NCBI RefSeq assembly: GCF_000316625.1
Contig: NC_019676.1
Coordinates: 3,428,501-3,492,500 of the forward strand
Source of the DNA: Nostoc sp. PCC 7107
GTDB taxonomy: Bacteria > Cyanobacteriota > Cyanobacteriia > Cyanobacteriales > Nostocaceae
Direction of reading: 5' to 3'
Length of the DNA: 64,000 bases
The translations under genes were made by a program, and so were the position numbers. The notes below the pieces were generated by a model. That model saw only the letters and a program-made list of their open reading frames with translations. It did not search any database and had not been told where the DNA came from. The first letter of the stretch is position 1; the number at the start of each line of letters is the position of its first letter. Of this stretch, positions 62,387 to 64,000 are shown piece after piece.

Positions 62387-64000
62387 ATGAGGTCATTATC
62401 CAAAAGCGTGCCAGGAATGAAAAAACGTTTATCATTGCCGTCACAGAGTCCAGATGACCTAGAACGACTACAATCATACCCACTCAAGCTGATGCAGCAT
62501 CAGAACGAACCAACTCTTCAGTTGGTAAAAAAAATTAATCACATCATCGCCAATAACTCAGCAACGACATTGATGCTGCAAGAGATTGCTCGATTGCTAG
62601 GAAATGCCTTTAAAGTGGATTGCTGTTGTTTAGTGACAGTATCTGCTAGTGCAGCATCTAGTGAATCAATCGCTGTCCATTGGTGTTCTGATGAGTATTT
62701 GGCAATACCACACCCAAGTCAGTTGTTCTCTACAGACCATTTGTTGATGGACTCGCCTGTAGTTCAATGCGCGGCGGAACCATTCACTATTGAGGATATT
62801 TCTACTATCCAAGATAGTTTGGTAGTAGGAGGACAACATCTGGTATTACCAATCAGATCTGTTTTGGCTATTCCTACTAGGTTTGCTGGGCAAAATAATG
62901 GTGTGATTAGCCTGATAAAATTTCAACCGTACAATTGGAGTGAGTCAGAAAAACAACTGTTAAATTTTGTTGAGTCATCTTGTGCGATCGCTTTTTCTCA
63001 ATTTGCCCAAGTTAAGTTAATTACCTCGCAAGAACAGCATCTGCAAAAAAGCGAAGAACACCAAAGCTTGATCAAGCAATTAACTATATTAAGCAAGAGT
63101 AATTTGGAGCTAAATCAAATGCTTCAGTTAGCTATTTCTTCTACTGCCGAATCTTTACAGGCAGACCGAGGCTTACTCATCTTGCTCAAATATACAGATC
63201 CTTTATTTAGAACTCAACCAAAAAAACAAATTCCCAAAGCAAAGGCCACCGTAGTTGCTGAGTGGAACCGAAATACATCAAGTTATGCGGCTACCAAGCC
63301 AGATGTTGAGCCGCAATCATTTTTGATTTCTGAGTGTGGTTTGTGCCAACGTGTATTTTCAGATTCAGGAAAAGCCGTAATTATCGATGATTACACAGAC
63401 CTCCAAGACACTTTGACTGCTGTTTCATTGTTTACACTGGATGTCTTGCCTGCGGTACTTTTAGTACCATTAGAAAATCAAGGCAAAGTTTTAGGATTTA
63501 TTGTTCTCCAGCAAGCAACAGCCCGTAGTTGGCAAGCATCAGAATTAAATCTGGTGGAAATGGTCTGCGCTCAAATGAGCAATGCCATTATTCAATCACA
63601 AACATTGCGCCAGGTACAGACTTTGGTAGATGAGCGAACAGCAAAACTCCAAAGCAGTCTGGAATTGCAAGCGAAACTGCATGAAAAAACACGACAATAT
63701 GTTGAGCAACTGCGAGAACTCAATCATCTCAAAGATGAATTTTTAAGTAATATGAGCGATCGCCTACGGTATCCACTGACAAATATGCAAATGTCTATCA
63801 AGAATTTGCGTTTGCCGGGAATTCAACCAGAGCGTCAAGCAAGATACATGGATATCTTAGAGCAAGAATGCACGAAAGAGATTAACTTGATTAATGATTT
63901 GCTGACACTCCAGAAATTAGAGTCTAAGCAAGAACGTCCGCAATTTGAAACTATAGATTTAAATACGAGAATTCAGGGATTAGCAGCCAATCTGAACTCA
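62387..64000 (+). CDS. GAF-domain sensor kinase with Asp in place of the H-box His (C-terminus outside window)
   Basis: 538 codons are visible and the frame is open at the window end. There are two GAF-like domains (residues ~45-210, with LLGNAFKVDCCCLVTV and GVISLIKFQPYNWSESEKQL; and ~225-400, with ADRGLLILLKYTD and GKVLGFIVLQQATARSWQAS), then a coiled coil, then a HisKA-like helix pair (LNHLKDEFLSNMSDRLRYPL) where the expected His is Asp in MSDRL. The Asp codon lies in a GCGATCGC site. The second helix (ILEQECTKEINLINDLLTLQ) is normal. The HATPase is not in view. The start at 62387 is likely; an ATG at 62417 is the alternative. Confidence 0.8.
   Translation, partial: MRSLSKSVPGMKKRLSLPSQSPDDLERLQSYPLKLMQHQNEPTLQLVKKINHIIANNSATTLMLQEIARLLGNAFKVDCCCLVTVSASAASSESIAVHWCSDEYLAIPHPSQLFSTDHLLMDSPVVQCAAEPFTIEDISTIQDSLVVGGQHLVLPIRSVLAIPTRFAGQNNGVISLIKFQPYNWSESEKQLLNFVESSCAIAFSQFAQVKLITSQEQHLQKSEEHQSLIKQLTILSKSNLELNQMLQLAISSTAESLQADRGLLILLKYTDPLFRTQPKKQIPKAKATVVAEWNRNTSSYAATKPDVEPQSFLISECGLCQRVFSDSGKAVIIDDYTDLQDTLTAVSLFTLDVLPAVLLVPLENQGKVLGFIVLQQATARSWQASELNLVEMVCAQMSNAIIQSQTLRQVQTLVDERTAKLQSSLELQAKLHEKTRQYVEQLRELNHLKDEFLSNMSDRLRYPLTNMQMSIKNLRLPGIQPERQARYMDILEQECTKEINLINDLLTLQKLESKQERPQFETIDLNTRIQGLAANLNS

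Overview
This window is most likely chromosomal DNA from a filamentous cyanobacterium of the Nostocales (Nostoc/Anabaena/Calothrix-like). The signs are a phycobilisome gene (apcD), very frequent GCGATCGC (HIP1) octamers, heptameric tandem repeats (STRR) between genes, a CcbP-type calcium-binding protein, GAF and HAMP sensor kinases, several Uma2-family genes, and a CRISPR repeat ending in ATTGAAAC. No heterocyst marker operon is present, so the genus cannot be fixed.

Layout. 1-9.4 kb: an aldehyde dehydrogenase (cut by the window edge), a REC-kinase hybrid, purF, purL (interrupted in frame by a 480-residue LAGLIDADG intein) and apcD. 9.5-18 kb: a 23S rRNA uridine methyltransferase, an anti-sigma-type ATPase, asnS, an HtrA/Deg protease, a half-size TauE/SafE permease and an acetamidase/formamidase. 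18.2-21 kb: an orphan CRISPR array of 24 repeats. One spacer has been split by an IS630-family element and can be reassembled to 40 nt. 21-28 kb: a 2,214-residue hybrid kinase with about 14 tandem HAMP units and three receiver domains. 28-35 kb: ureG-ureF-ureE, proA, and a nucleoside-salvage group (nucleoside hydrolase, Fcy1-type cytosine deaminase, ribokinase). 35-48 kb: Uma2 proteins, CcbP, an acetyltransferase, a patatin with an inserted beta module, a pentapeptide-repeat protein, an M20 amidohydrolase, bioD, a Ser/Thr kinase, prs, and a signal-peptidase homologue that lacks the serine nucleophile. 48-56 kb: typA, a HEPN-like protein next to a BrnT/BrnA toxin-antitoxin pair, a nonsense-mutated IS630 copy and a TPR protein.

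56.3-59 kb is the most unusual segment: 30 consecutive tRNA or tRNA-like genes on the minus strand with readable anticodons for all 20 amino acids. All five leucine isoacceptors (TAG, GAG, CAG, TAA, CAA) lack the long class II variable arm. Five tRNAs carry matched changes in D-loop and T-loop at the 18-55 / 19-56 elbow contacts. One member folds better as a long hairpin than as a cloverleaf. Next to the array lie a small ORF behind a promoter overlapped by three 11-bp-phased TGTAGTA-type sites, a deleted polysaccharide deacetylase pseudogene, an HNH endonuclease and a ribbon-helix-helix protein whose own upstream region carries the same heptamer. This looks like an accessory or plasmid/phage-derived island.

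The window ends inside a GAF sensor kinase whose H-box histidine is replaced by aspartate, at a position overlapping a HIP1 site. Gene functions are read from sequence motifs alone. No database search was run, so all statements of novelty are provisional.
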